DNA of 64,000 nucleotides. Origin: Gemmatimonadaceae bacterium. GTDB lineage: Bacteria; Latescibacterota; UBA2968; UBA8231. Positions within the stretch are counted from its first letter, which is position 1, and each line of letters opens with the position of its first letter. Location: the NCBI GenBank assembly GCA_026706075.1, contig JAPOZM010000069.1, positions 19,415 through 83,414 on the forward strand, in the 5' to 3' direction. This document shows, in pieces, positions 22,301 to 31,020 of this stretch. The notes below the pieces were generated by a model. The model was not told the origin of the DNA and ran no database searches. It saw only the letters and a list, made by a program, of their open reading frames with translations. Made by a program: the position numbers and the translations under genes.

Positions 22301-23108
22301 GGTCGACGCTGTACAAAGCCACCAGAAGGGCATCGGCCACGTCCACCCGGCCGTTGTTGTCCACGTCCCCCAGCAGGCGCTCCGCGGCCGAGGAGGCCCT
22401 CTTCGCCGCCGGGGAGCCGCGCGACGCCTGGACGACGATGTCGACCATGGCGCCTTCGGCCGCCACCTGAAAGGCGGGGTCCACGTATGGAGTCAGCCCC
22501 GCTCCGGAGACCACCAGGCCATGGGCAGGCGGAGGCGCCAGCGGGCTGGCCTCCGAAGCCCCTGAGGCCGCCCCCACCGCCACTCCCGCCTGGCCGTCCA
22601 CCAGCACCATGCGCCCGGTCAGGGAGACGCCCTCCCCGCGCATCCGGTAGAGGTAGACGCCCGCCGCCACCGGCCGGCCGGCCGCGTCCGTTCCGTGCCA
22701 GCGGGCCGTGTGGTAGCCCGCCGGCTGCGGCCCGTCCATCAGCGTGGCGATGCGCTGGCCCAGCAGGTTGAACACCTCCAGCCGCACGTGGGCCGGGGTG
22801 GGCAGCTCGTAGGGGATGATCGTGGCAGGGTTGAACGGGTTGGGGTAGTTCGGCCCCAGGTGGATTCGTCGAGGCAGCGCGCGGGCGGAGGAGGAGGACA
22901 AAGCCCCGGGAAGGGTGAAGCGGCCCGATGCGTCGGTGGTCGCGCTGGCCGGAGGGAGGCGGAGATCGGCCAGGCCGAAGAGGAGCACGCGGGCGCCCGC
23001 GGCGGCTTCGCCGGAGGCCAGCCGCACACGGCCCTCGAGGCCGGGCTCGGCGCCGGCCTGTGAGACCAGCAGGACAACTGCCAGGAAACCGGCGACCTTG
23101 CGCTTCAT
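19395..23108 (-). CDS. Giant secreted multi-propeller protein: FlgD-like/NPFNP segment, dockerin, six YWTD repeats, about 14 WD40 repeats
   Basis: Signal peptide MKRKVAGFLAVVLLVSQAGA; NYPNPFNPATIIPYELP; GDVDNNGRVDVADALL and GDVNADGQVDITDAWLL; six KLYWTDxGTDRIQRSNLDGS repeats; WD40 repeats of type VAFSPDGATLASG...LWDVASGQ. Confidence 0.92.
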   Translation of the reverse strand: MKRKVAGFLAVVLLVSQAGAEPGLEGRVRLASGEAAAGARVLLFGLADLRLPPASATTDASGRFTLPGALSSSSARALPRRIHLGPNYPNPFNPATIIPYELPTPAHVRLEVFNLLGQRIATLMDGPQPAGYHTARWHGTDAAGRPVAAGVYLYRMRGEGVSLTGRMVLVDGQAGVAVGAASGASEASPLAPPPAHGLVVSGAGLTPYVDPAFQVAAEGAMVDIVVQASRGSPAAKRASSAAERLLGDVDNNGRVDVADALLVALYSVDPSTVMPNGGDIALGDVNADGQVDITDAWLLMIHSVDPSHPLLPADIGSPVAPEPPSVGSKIYWADWTTDRIQRSNRDGSNVEDVVTGLVTPSGVAVDGSGGKLYWTDAGTDRIQRSNLDGSRIEDLVTTGLEAPRGLVIDHVAGKLYWADSGTDKIQRCNLDGSRVEDLVTTGLVTPTALALDPAGGKLYWTDAGTDRIQRSNLDGSRIEDLVTAGLVTPTGLAVDPVGGKLYWTDYGTDRIQRSNLDGSEVEDLITKGLVTPRGLVVDVREGKLYWTDSGRDRIQRGNLDGTGVEVLVSTGLATPVALALHDGTPVVDTGRPPGRPSHQLWGLPEGAVARLGKGLIGSGETVAYSPDGEWLAVASSIGVWLYDARTGAEARLLGADRALDVTFSPDGSTLAARVGYPYTVQVWLWDLATGRHKATLETGKALAFSPSGAALAVASRGDPSDTVRVWDLASGRPTVTLAPELRVGSLAFSPDGTTLALGGSGPSGTELRTVKTLQLWDVSSGQLKANLDQTETVRSVAFSPDGSILAAGCEDSSVRLWDVANGRRRARLVEQRRDWETKERPVEGPTDEEDTRILVHSVAFSPDGATLVSGSSYAVALWDVASGQRRALLTNTTAVYSVAYSPDGATVAGAGGDDWVRQWDVASGEVRTILDHGDPVDAVAFSPDGATVTGAGRRDRTIRAWEVASGRLKFTTLEGKEMWEYGMEPWWLYLSPDGSILATINYEGVQLWDAASGQLRTALRRRNYTVRTVAFSQGNSTLALAGYLNLRSVGVTLELWEVASGDMRSLNDASRYVRAVAFSPDGATLASGEEGSRTVQLWDVASGQLRSTLEGHRYFTSALAFSPDGTTLASGGGYGGFQPEETLVLLWDLASGQVKATLEGHTRTVQGLAFSPDGTTLASVGDRLRLWDVASGHLKGTLKEYGPMAFSPDGAIMATASRGTIMLWDMKPYLSGATGAP

Positions 23109-23410
23109 GCCACCCGCTCCTTCGGCAAGAGGACAGGAGAGAACAGAAAGACCTGCTCCTCCGAACTCCAAGAGTGCCAAGGGCAGCCCTGCCCTTGGCT
23201 GCTCAGGACAGATCGACGGCGGACCATTCCAACCAAGGCTGCGTCCGCCTTAGCGGCCACCATGCGCCGCCCTATCTTTCGCCGGCCGGACCCCTCCGGC
23301 CGGCGAACTCACCGCGATGCCCGGCCTTCCCCACCACTCTGCAACTGGATCATGATGCGACTCGTGACAGACCAACTCGCGGCGGCCGAGGCCCGGTCCG
23401 CCCCTCTCCC

Positions 23411-24994
23411 ATGACCGGCGCCGAGAGCGTCGTCCAGGCCCTGACCGCCGCCGGCGTCCGCCACCTCTTCGCCCTCTCCGGCAACCAGAACCTGCCGATC
23501 TTCGACGCCTGCATCGGCAGCGGCCTGCGGCTCATCCACACCCGCCACGAGGCCGCGGCCGTGCACATGGCCGACGGCTGGGGCCGCCTCACCGGCGAGC
23601 CGGGGGTGGCCCTGCTCACCGCCGGGCCCGGCCACTGCAACGGCGTGACCGGCCTCTTCGTGGCCCGGGCGGCGGAGTCCCCGCTGGTGATGATCAGCGG
23701 CCACAGCCCGCACTCGCAGGCCGGCATGGGGGCCTTCCAGGAGCTGGATCAGGCGGCCATGGCGGCGCCCGCGGCCAAGTGGTCCCACACGGCCGACGGG
23801 AGCGAGCCGCTGGCGGACCTCGTCGCCCGGGGGCTGAGGACCGCGGTCAGCGGCCGCCCCGGGCCCGTGCACCTCAGCCTGCCCATGGACCTCCTGCAGG
23901 CCGAGGAGGCCGCGCATCCGTCCTCGACGGCAGAAAGGGTTCCCGAGGAGGAACCGCGCCTGAGCGCGGACGATGCCGCGGAGATCCTCGACCACCTTCA
24001 GAGCGCCGCCCGCCCCCTGATCCTCGCCGGCCCCGCCATGTCCCGCGGCGGCGACTGGCAGGCGGTGCAGGCCCTGCAATCGGCCTCCGGGGTCCCCGCC
24101 CTGCCGTGCGAGAGCCCTCGCGGTGTCGACGATCCCTGGCTGCGCGGCGCCAGTCGCTGCCTGGCCGAGGCCGACCTCGTGCTGCTCCTCGGCAAGAAGC
24201 TGGACCACTCCCTGCGCTTCGGTGAGCCCCCTGCCTTCTCCGAGGCCGTCCGCTTCCTGGCGGTCGACGCCGAGGAAGCCCTCAACCCCTCCCGCCTCGA
24301 CGGCAGCCTCCGGGCCGATCCCGCCGAGGCCGCGGCCACCCTCACCGCCGCCGCGGCGCAGCGACAATGGGAAGACAGCCCGTGGGGAAGGCAGGTCCGG
24401 GAGGCGCGCGCCGAGCCCCCGGATTGGCGGGCCCACCGCGACAGCGCCGCATCACCGATCCACCCGCTGGCGCTGTGCGAGAGGCTCCAGCCCTTCCTGG
24501 ACCGGGACGGCGTCTTCGTCTGCGACGGCGGCGAGTTCGGGCAGTGGATGCAGGCCGGGCTCAGCGCCGGGCTGCGGCTGATCAACGGCCCCTCCGGCTC
24601 GATCGGCAGCTCCCTGCCCATGGGCATGGCCGCCAAGGTGCTTCACCCGGAGCGGCCGGTCTTCGTCTTTCAGGGAGACGGCACCTTCGGCTTCCACGCC
24701 CTCGAGATCGACACCTGCCTGCGCTACGGCCTGCCCGTGGTCGTCATCGTCGGCAACGACGCCCGCTGGAACGCCGAGGTGCAGCTGCAGATCCGCCAGT
24801 ACGGGCCGGACCGCACCATCGGCTGCGACCTCCTGCCGACCCGCTACGACCGCGTCGCCGAGGCCCTGGGCGGGTTCGGCGAGCGGGTCGAGGATCCCGG
24901 CGGGCTGGCTCCGGCCGTGGAGCGTGCCTTGGCCAGCGGCCTGCCCGCGGTGGTCGACGTCACCATCGACGGGCTGCCGGCCCCGGTCTTCTGA
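23411..24994 (+). CDS. Thiamine pyrophosphate-dependent enzyme (acetolactate synthase/benzoylformate decarboxylase-like)
   Basis: RHEAAAVHMADGWGRLTGEPGVALLTAGPG; GDGTFGFHALEIDTCLRYGLPVVVIVGND TPP motif; ATG 23411 inside ORF 22928..24994. Confidence 0.92.
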   Translation: MTGAESVVQALTAAGVRHLFALSGNQNLPIFDACIGSGLRLIHTRHEAAAVHMADGWGRLTGEPGVALLTAGPGHCNGVTGLFVARAAESPLVMISGHSPHSQAGMGAFQELDQAAMAAPAAKWSHTADGSEPLADLVARGLRTAVSGRPGPVHLSLPMDLLQAEEAAHPSSTAERVPEEEPRLSADDAAEILDHLQSAARPLILAGPAMSRGGDWQAVQALQSASGVPALPCESPRGVDDPWLRGASRCLAEADLVLLLGKKLDHSLRFGEPPAFSEAVRFLAVDAEEALNPSRLDGSLRADPAEAAATLTAAAAQRQWEDSPWGRQVREARAEPPDWRAHRDSAASPIHPLALCERLQPFLDRDGVFVCDGGEFGQWMQAGLSAGLRLINGPSGSIGSSLPMGMAAKVLHPERPVFVFQGDGTFGFHALEIDTCLRYGLPVVVIVGNDARWNAEVQLQIRQYGPDRTIGCDLLPTRYDRVAEALGGFGERVEDPGGLAPAVERALASGLPAVVDVTIDGLPAPVF

Positions 24995-25011
24995 GCGGTA
25001 CTTGGATGGCT

Positions 25012-25036
25012 CGTCCTCGACGGCATGCCGAGGACG
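25012..25036. terminator. Candidate bidirectional hairpin between convergent genes
   Basis: CGTCCTCG / CGAGGACG perfect 8-bp stem, 9-nt loop; no clear U-tract. Confidence 0.35.
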
Positions 25037-25047
25037 GAAGGGGCTGT

Positions 25048-26454
25048 CTAGTGGCGATGCCTGCCGGCTGACCACGGGGGGCGCGAAGCCTGTTCCACCT
25101 TGCGGGAAGCGGTCCATGGCTTGCTGGTGAGCCGGAGGCCCAGCCCACGTTTGATCTCACGCCACTTCTTCTCTTCTTCGGGCATGATGAAGGTCACCGC
25201 CTCGCCGGAGCGCCCCATGCGGCCCGTTCGGCCGACCCGGTGCGTGAACAGATGCTCCGAGTCCGGCAGATCGAAGTTGATCACCTGTCCGATGCCCTCG
25301 ATGTCCAAGCCTCGCGCGGCCACGTTCGTCGCCACCAGGATCGGCGTGGCGCCGGACCGAAAGTTCACCATCGCCCGCTCCCGCGCGTTCTGGCTGAGGT
25401 TCCCCTGCAGGGCGCCTACCGCGTAGCCCAGCGCATCCAGCCGTTTCGCCAGTTGCCTGACCCCGCGCTTGGTCCTGCCGAAGACCAGGACCGGGGCGCC
25501 TTGCCGCTGGTCCAGCAGCGTCTGCAGCGCGCCGATCTTGTCGCTCTTCTCGATCGTATAGACCAGGTGCTCCACCGTCGGCAGCGCTTGCAGTTCGGCA
25601 TCGACTTTCACCGTTACGGGGCTCCGCAGGTGCTTCGAAGCCGTCTTGGCCACCCACTCGGGCATCGTCGCCGAGAGGAGCGCCGTCTGACAGGACGGGG
25701 GCGCGTAACCGAGGATCGCCTCGACGTCTCGCGCGAACCCTTTGTCCAGCATCTCATCGGCCTCGTCCAGGACCAGGAAGCGCACCGATCGCAGGTCGAG
25801 ACTGCCCTGCCGCAGGTGGTCCAGCGTCCGCCCCGGAGTTCCGACGATGATCTGCGCGCCGCCCCTCACCGCGCTGCGTTCCGGCCCCAGCCCCCGGCCG
25901 CCGTAGAGCAAGGTCACGCGCAGCCCGTGGGCCGAGGCGATCGCCTCCGTGACCCCCGCCACCTGAATGGCCAACTCGCGCGTGGGCACGAGCACGAGCG
26001 CCTGGACTCGCCGGGTCGACGAATCGCACCGCTCGACCATCGGCACGGAAAAGGCCAGCGTCTTCCCGGACCCCGTGCGCGCCTGGCCGATCACGTCCCG
26101 TCCCGCGAGCAGCTCGGGAATAGCCTTCTCCTGGATGGGCGTTGGCTCGGAGATGTCCATCCGGGAGATCGCCGTCCGGGTCTCGGGACTCAGGGCCATG
26201 CTCTCGAAGGACGAACCCGCAAGTGGGCCGCGGGCAGGGGTCTCAGGGGGTGGAAGCGCCTCCCTTTCGGGCGCGACTCCCGGGGAGCCGGCATCCTTGC
26301 GGGTGGCCTGGAAGCACGGCGAGCAGTACACCGGCCTGTCGCGGGTTGGCCGGAAGGGAACCGTGGTGGAACGGCCGCAACTGGCGCAAACCGCCTTGTG
26401 GCGTTGCCTGCGGCTGGAGTTGGATGGGCGGGTCGATGGGCGTACGAGAGACAT
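25048..26454 (-). CDS. DEAD-box RNA helicase with N-terminal CxxC...CxxC zinc motif
   Basis: ARTGSGKTLAF, PTRELAIQV, VLDEADEMLD, SAT, HRVGRTGRMGR; N-term CASCGRSTTVPFRPTRDRPVYCSPCF. Confidence 0.95.
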   Translation of the reverse strand: MSLVRPSTRPSNSSRRQRHKAVCASCGRSTTVPFRPTRDRPVYCSPCFQATRKDAGSPGVAPEREALPPPETPARGPLAGSSFESMALSPETRTAISRMDISEPTPIQEKAIPELLAGRDVIGQARTGSGKTLAFSVPMVERCDSSTRRVQALVLVPTRELAIQVAGVTEAIASAHGLRVTLLYGGRGLGPERSAVRGGAQIIVGTPGRTLDHLRQGSLDLRSVRFLVLDEADEMLDKGFARDVEAILGYAPPSCQTALLSATMPEWVAKTASKHLRSPVTVKVDAELQALPTVEHLVYTIEKSDKIGALQTLLDQRQGAPVLVFGRTKRGVRQLAKRLDALGYAVGALQGNLSQNARERAMVNFRSGATPILVATNVAARGLDIEGIGQVINFDLPDSEHLFTHRVGRTGRMGRSGEAVTFIMPEEEKKWREIKRGLGLRLTSKPWTASRKVEQASRPPWSAGRHRH

Positions 26455-26718
26455 ACGGAAGCAGACTCCTTGGTCTGTGCGAGTGACACGGGGGGAAGGA
26501 AGAGAGAGGAGAGATCGTGGACCGCTGGTGGATGGAACTGAACGCGCCTGGTCAGGCGCCCCCGCTCACCACACCCGGACGGCACGGCAAGAGACCGTTC
26601 GTCCTGATCCTGCCTGCTCTGAAAGGGTATCTCAAGAAAGGAAGTGCTGAAGCAGGCCAGTTGGTCATCCCGGCGGAGTCGAGAGCCTGCCGGTGGCCTC
26701 CTTCAAGTAGGTTCAGAG

Positions 26719-26746
26719 AGTATACGGGAGATTGAGCCCTGGTCAA
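26719..26746 (-). promoter_or_regulatory. Sigma70-like promoter for the DEAD-box helicase
   Basis: Minus strand TTGACC-N16-TATACT, about 265 nt upstream of the helicase ATG. Confidence 0.6.
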
Positions 26747-26971
26747 CCCCCGATGGACGGACTCCATGCCCCGGACCTACGGCAGGGTACATCCCCTGAG
26801 GTCGGAAACCGGCAGGGGGGACGCAGCCGCCCCCGGGGGATCGGCCCCCTGTCTGCCACCCGGAATCTCGTCTATTCTCTCTTCCATGGATTCGGCACGC
26901 GAATGCCCTGCGCTGCTGGCGGCTCTTCGAAGGCCTGGCGGCCCCGGTCTTCTGAGAGGGGTCTTCAGCCC

Positions 26972-28051
26972 ATGAAGCCGACGCGAGTCGCCGTGGCCGG
27001 CTGCGGTAGCATCGCCGTCAGCGGCCACCTGCCGGCCTGCCGGGCTGCGGCCGAAGCCGGGCTCTGCGAGCTGGTGGGGGTCTGCGATATCGTCCCGGAG
27101 CGGGCGCAGTCGGTGTCGCGCGAGTACGGCGCACCCGCCTTCGGGACGGTGGCGGAGATGCTGTCCGGGACGGGGCCCGATGTCCTTGTGATAACCACAT
27201 TTCCCGACTCTCATCGAGAACTGACCCTCCAGGGATTCTCCTCCGGATGTCATGTCCTGTGTGAGAAACCCGTGGCCATGAACACCGCGGAAGCGGCGCA
27301 GATGGTGTCGGCCGCAGAGGAAGCCGGCCGGCTCCTGAGCGTCTGCTTCCAGTACCGGCACTGGGACGAGTCGGTCTGGCTCAAGGAACGCATCGCCGGC
27401 GGCGCCCTCGGCCACGTCCACTCGATCCGTACCTGGGGCGGCGGGGTGCACGGCTTCGCCACCAACCCCGACTACCACCGGGTGGCCCGCGCCGGGGGCG
27501 GCGTCCTCGCCCACTGGACGATCCACAACCTCGACCTGGCGCTCTGGCTGCTGGACCATCCCGAGCCGGTCACGGCCAGCGCCTTCTGCCACCAGCGGCT
27601 GGCCGCCGCCCCCGAGGCCCTCGGGCCTTCCCTCGACGTCGTCGATCCCGGGGCGGTGGAGCCGGGGATCGAGGACTTCGCCACGGCCTTCGTGCGGTTG
27701 GAGGGGAGCGCCGTAATCACCGTCGAGGCGGACTGGCTGCAGGCGCCCTCGGAGCGCCACGAAGGGTGGGAGATCCTCGGGGAGCGCGGCGCGGCCTCCC
27801 TCTCGCCTCTCCGTTTCCGCATCGTGAAGGACGGCTCCTGGGTCGACGACGGGCCTCCCCCGGGAACGCTGGCGCCCTCCGACTACGGCATGGAGCGGCT
27901 CTACACCGCCTTCCTGGAGACCGTCCGCAGCGGAGGTCCCGCGCCCGTGACGGGTGCCGAGATCCTGCGAATCCAGCGCCTGATGGACGCCCTCTACGAG
28001 TCCGCCGCCCTGGGGCGCGAGGTCCCCGTTAAGGCTCCGTCCAACGAATGA
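26972..28051 (+). CDS. Gfo/Idh/MocA family oxidoreductase
   Basis: RVAVAGCGSIAVSGHLPA; VLCEKPVAMNTAEAAQMV. Confidence 0.92.
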   Translation: MKPTRVAVAGCGSIAVSGHLPACRAAAEAGLCELVGVCDIVPERAQSVSREYGAPAFGTVAEMLSGTGPDVLVITTFPDSHRELTLQGFSSGCHVLCEKPVAMNTAEAAQMVSAAEEAGRLLSVCFQYRHWDESVWLKERIAGGALGHVHSIRTWGGGVHGFATNPDYHRVARAGGGVLAHWTIHNLDLALWLLDHPEPVTASAFCHQRLAAAPEALGPSLDVVDPGAVEPGIEDFATAFVRLEGSAVITVEADWLQAPSERHEGWEILGERGAASLSPLRFRIVKDGSWVDDGPPPGTLAPSDYGMERLYTAFLETVRSGGPAPVTGAEILRIQRLMDALYESAALGREVPVKAPSNE

Positions 28052-28059
28052 GGAGAAGA

Positions 28060-28671
28060 ATGAGTCTGATCTATATCGAGTACTTCAGCCGCCGCCCCGG
28101 GGTCGACCTGGACGCCTTCCGGGCGGGGGTGGCCGAGGGACAGCAGGGCTGGGACAGCGGCTACGACGCCGACCGTCTCGTCCTCAACGCCGGACGCACC
28201 TGGCGGCTCGGTCCCGAGCCCGAGTACTTCGCCGCCTGGCACTGCCCCGGCGCCGGCTTCGACCGCCTCGACGACTGGGACCGCATCTTCCGCGGCGGCG
28301 AGGCCGATCACCTGGAGGGCGCCTTCTTCCGGGTGGCCCGCATCGACGTGGCCGGCTGCTACACGCCCCTCATCGAGCCCGTCCACACCCGGGGCGGCAC
28401 ATACTACGTCGAGTTCTTCCGCCCCCGGGCCGACGGGGGGACGATCTCCGCCTTCTACGGGGAACGCGCCGCCCGGCACCCCCGCCTGCGGCTGAACCTG
28501 CTCCTGCACCGCATCGGCCGGCTCGCTCCCGACCCGGGCGGACTCGCCGTCTGGGTGCTGCCGGAGTTCGCCGCCCTGGAGGAGATCGCAGGGGATCTCG
28601 ACGGGGTCGATCAGCCGGTGGAGCTGGTCACGGCCGGGACCTACGCCGACTTCGGGCGGGAGATCCTGTAG
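28060..28671 (+). CDS. Hypothetical protein (two similar alpha/beta halves)
   Basis: AGGAG RBS, ATG 28060; internal similarity IYIEYFSRRPGVDLDAF... and YYVEFFRPRADGGTISAF... Confidence 0.6.
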   Translation: MSLIYIEYFSRRPGVDLDAFRAGVAEGQQGWDSGYDADRLVLNAGRTWRLGPEPEYFAAWHCPGAGFDRLDDWDRIFRGGEADHLEGAFFRVARIDVAGCYTPLIEPVHTRGGTYYVEFFRPRADGGTISAFYGERAARHPRLRLNLLLHRIGRLAPDPGGLAVWVLPEFAALEEIAGDLDGVDQPVELVTAGTYADFGREIL

Positions 28672-28689
28672 GGCGGGACCCCTCTCAGA
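28600..28689. repeat. 90-bp direct repeat, left copy (flanks low-GC island)
   Basis: GACGGGGTCGATCAGCCGGTGGAGC...GGGACCCCTCTCAGA; same as 31821..31910 with one mismatch. Confidence 0.95.
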
Positions 28690-28697
28690 ATAGCGAA

Positions 28698-30986
28698 TCA
28701 AAACGCAAATCCGACTGCGGTGTAAATCCTGATATCTCTCTTTTCTGTGCTCACAAGATCAATGCGAATGGGGCCAAGAATCCTTGTGTTGACATACACT
28801 CCAATACCAAAGCCGTGAATGCGGGTATATGGCTGAGATGGATGTAGATCGTCCGGCCTGTACAGACCGCCCTGATAGAAGGTTCCAACAGCACTGCGCG
28901 GCATGGACCTCCAAAATTCCATGTGGCTCCAAACAGAAATGCCCGCCGATACGAACCTGGGAGCTATCAGTTCATCTCGCCGGAGGCCGACAACGCGCAA
29001 TGCTGCATTACTAAAGTGTCCTGCACCACCCAAGAAGAAACCAGCCGATGGCTGTGTCAGATACCCTCCGTGAGACCAGAAGCCCACGCTGAATTGCGGA
29101 TGGGGACTGGCGAAGTACGCGACTTGTGCTTGCACCTTCTGATACGAGAATGCGCCATGCGCTGTATCGCGCACGAGGGGAGGGGACAGTCCCCATTGGC
29201 GATCCAGCTGCCCCTCTTCTGCCTCCGTATACAAGAATGCCCGATGCGCCCATTCCGCTTGGGTTTGAAGAAAGATGCCACTCCTTGGCACAAACACATC
29301 GTCTCGCGTGTCAATACCTGCGGATAACCAGAGGGCGGGCGTGTAGTCAGACAAGATGTCTTCTGAACGGACCTGATTGCGATAGAGGAAGTGGTCAACC
29401 TGGTACCCCACGTTGAAGCCTCCCCAACTGCGGAATAAGACTTGCATGCCCAATCGCGCGCGAAGACGCCTCTCATTGTAATTGATCAGGGGTTGCTCAT
29501 TCCAATAGGCCAACCGATCTTGATTCCAACCCTGAATCTCTCCGAGAAGACTCAGGCCCTTGAATGAGCGTGAGATTAGACTCACTTCAGCGAAATCCAT
29601 GGTGCCCAATAGGCCGCGCAAGTACAACTCTACTACGCGGCTATGGAAACCTTGATGTGCAAACTCAGCCAGTGCTGAAACCCCAAAATCGTTGTCGTAA
29701 CGAAGTCCCATTTTCAACTCACTTGGGCGGTTCTCTGTTACCTGGAAAACCAATTCGGTATAGTCTTCATGGTAGATAACCTGGTAGTCCACTGTTTGAA
29801 ACAATCCGGTCGCATACAACCGGCGAGATTCGCGTTCCAGTTCCCGTAGCGATGTCGGCTTATTGATGAACTCTTCCAACTCTACGATGGAAATTGCCTT
29901 GTAACGCTCCAAACCCTCGACCCGCACCCGATCGATTACAATATCCGATGGTATATCCGCCCAGGTTCTGAAATCAAAATCATCTGGCAACATCGACGGC
30001 CTCGGCTCTTCAATGCGCTTTGAAATACCGAACTCTTGCAGAGCCTTCCAGATCACATCCAGATGGTTCTCGGCTTCTTCTTCACCAATCGGGATCACTG
30101 TATGTGAGCGACTAAAGTCGCCGCTATCAAATCCCCTTAAGTCGGGCACTATCAACACATGGGCGAGTCTTCGATGTGCCATTTTCTTTCGTTCAATGCG
30201 AAAACTAACGGCCTGATCGATGACGTCGATGAAATCCTCGAATTCGTGCTCTTGAGTCCGCAAAGGCGTGGCACAATCCACGGCAATAACAAAATCAGCG
30301 CCAGCTTCTAATGCGACATCTACGGGCAGATTATTGACAATGCCGCCATCTATGAGGAGGGTTCGTTCTGTCCTCACTGGCACGAAAATCCCTGGGATAG
30401 AGATACTCGCTCTGATTGCCGTGCCGAGCGAGCCACTCTTAAGCACGACCTGTTTCCCAGCTACAATATCTGTTGCAATTGCGCGAAAAGGCGTTGGAAG
30501 CCGATCGAAATCGTTCCGCGCCCGATAGGTTGCGCCAATGGTCAATTGATAGAGAAAGTGCTGGATCTTTTGCCCGGCAAAAACCCCATAGGGCAACTTC
30601 AGATCCAAATTATCGAGGCGCAAGGCAAGCATCTGCCGATCAACTATTGGTTTCCGATGCAAGTTCAACAGACGGCGATCAGGGCTATTGCGGGTCATTT
30701 CCCACCAGTCTGTTTCTACAACAATGCGTTCGAGATCATCAACAGAGTATCCGGCAGCGTACAATCCTCCCACCAGAGCGCCATAGCTCGCGCCCACGAT
30801 CAAATCAATGGGTATGCCTTCGCGCTCGAGTACGCGCAACACGCCGATATGTACCCCCCCACGCGCACCTCCCCCGCTGAGCACCAATGCGACTCGGGGC
30901 TTCTGTTCGGCAAAGGAGGGAACCGTGATAGACAGGGCAAGCGCGAAATGCCGCATTGTTGCGTATAGACTCTTTCTGCCTGTCAT
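28698..30986 (-). CDS. Patatin-like phospholipase fused to POTRA/BamA-like beta-barrel (type Vd autotransporter/PlpD-like)
   Basis: LVLSGGGARGGVHIGVLRVLE, GASYGALVGG (GxSxG), DGGIVNNLPV (DGG); C-term long beta-rich segment; start may be elsewhere between 30956 and 31016. Confidence 0.88.
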   Translation of the reverse strand: MTGRKSLYATMRHFALALSITVPSFAEQKPRVALVLSGGGARGGVHIGVLRVLEREGIPIDLIVGASYGALVGGLYAAGYSVDDLERIVVETDWWEMTRNSPDRRLLNLHRKPIVDRQMLALRLDNLDLKLPYGVFAGQKIQHFLYQLTIGATYRARNDFDRLPTPFRAIATDIVAGKQVVLKSGSLGTAIRASISIPGIFVPVRTERTLLIDGGIVNNLPVDVALEAGADFVIAVDCATPLRTQEHEFEDFIDVIDQAVSFRIERKKMAHRRLAHVLIVPDLRGFDSGDFSRSHTVIPIGEEEAENHLDVIWKALQEFGISKRIEEPRPSMLPDDFDFRTWADIPSDIVIDRVRVEGLERYKAISIVELEEFINKPTSLRELERESRRLYATGLFQTVDYQVIYHEDYTELVFQVTENRPSELKMGLRYDNDFGVSALAEFAHQGFHSRVVELYLRGLLGTMDFAEVSLISRSFKGLSLLGEIQGWNQDRLAYWNEQPLINYNERRLRARLGMQVLFRSWGGFNVGYQVDHFLYRNQVRSEDILSDYTPALWLSAGIDTRDDVFVPRSGIFLQTQAEWAHRAFLYTEAEEGQLDRQWGLSPPLVRDTAHGAFSYQKVQAQVAYFASPHPQFSVGFWSHGGYLTQPSAGFFLGGAGHFSNAALRVVGLRRDELIAPRFVSAGISVWSHMEFWRSMPRSAVGTFYQGGLYRPDDLHPSQPYTRIHGFGIGVYVNTRILGPIRIDLVSTEKRDIRIYTAVGFAF

Positions 30987-31020
30987 CTGATCCTCGTAGG
31001 AAGTGTACCCCGTCAACGGA

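Noticed and set aside
26812-26865. GGCAGGGGGG...CCCCCTGTCTGCC imperfect hairpin upstream of the 26972 oxidoreductase
   Set aside because: Bulged stem in G/C-homopolymer-rich DNA; not distinguishable from chance by eye.
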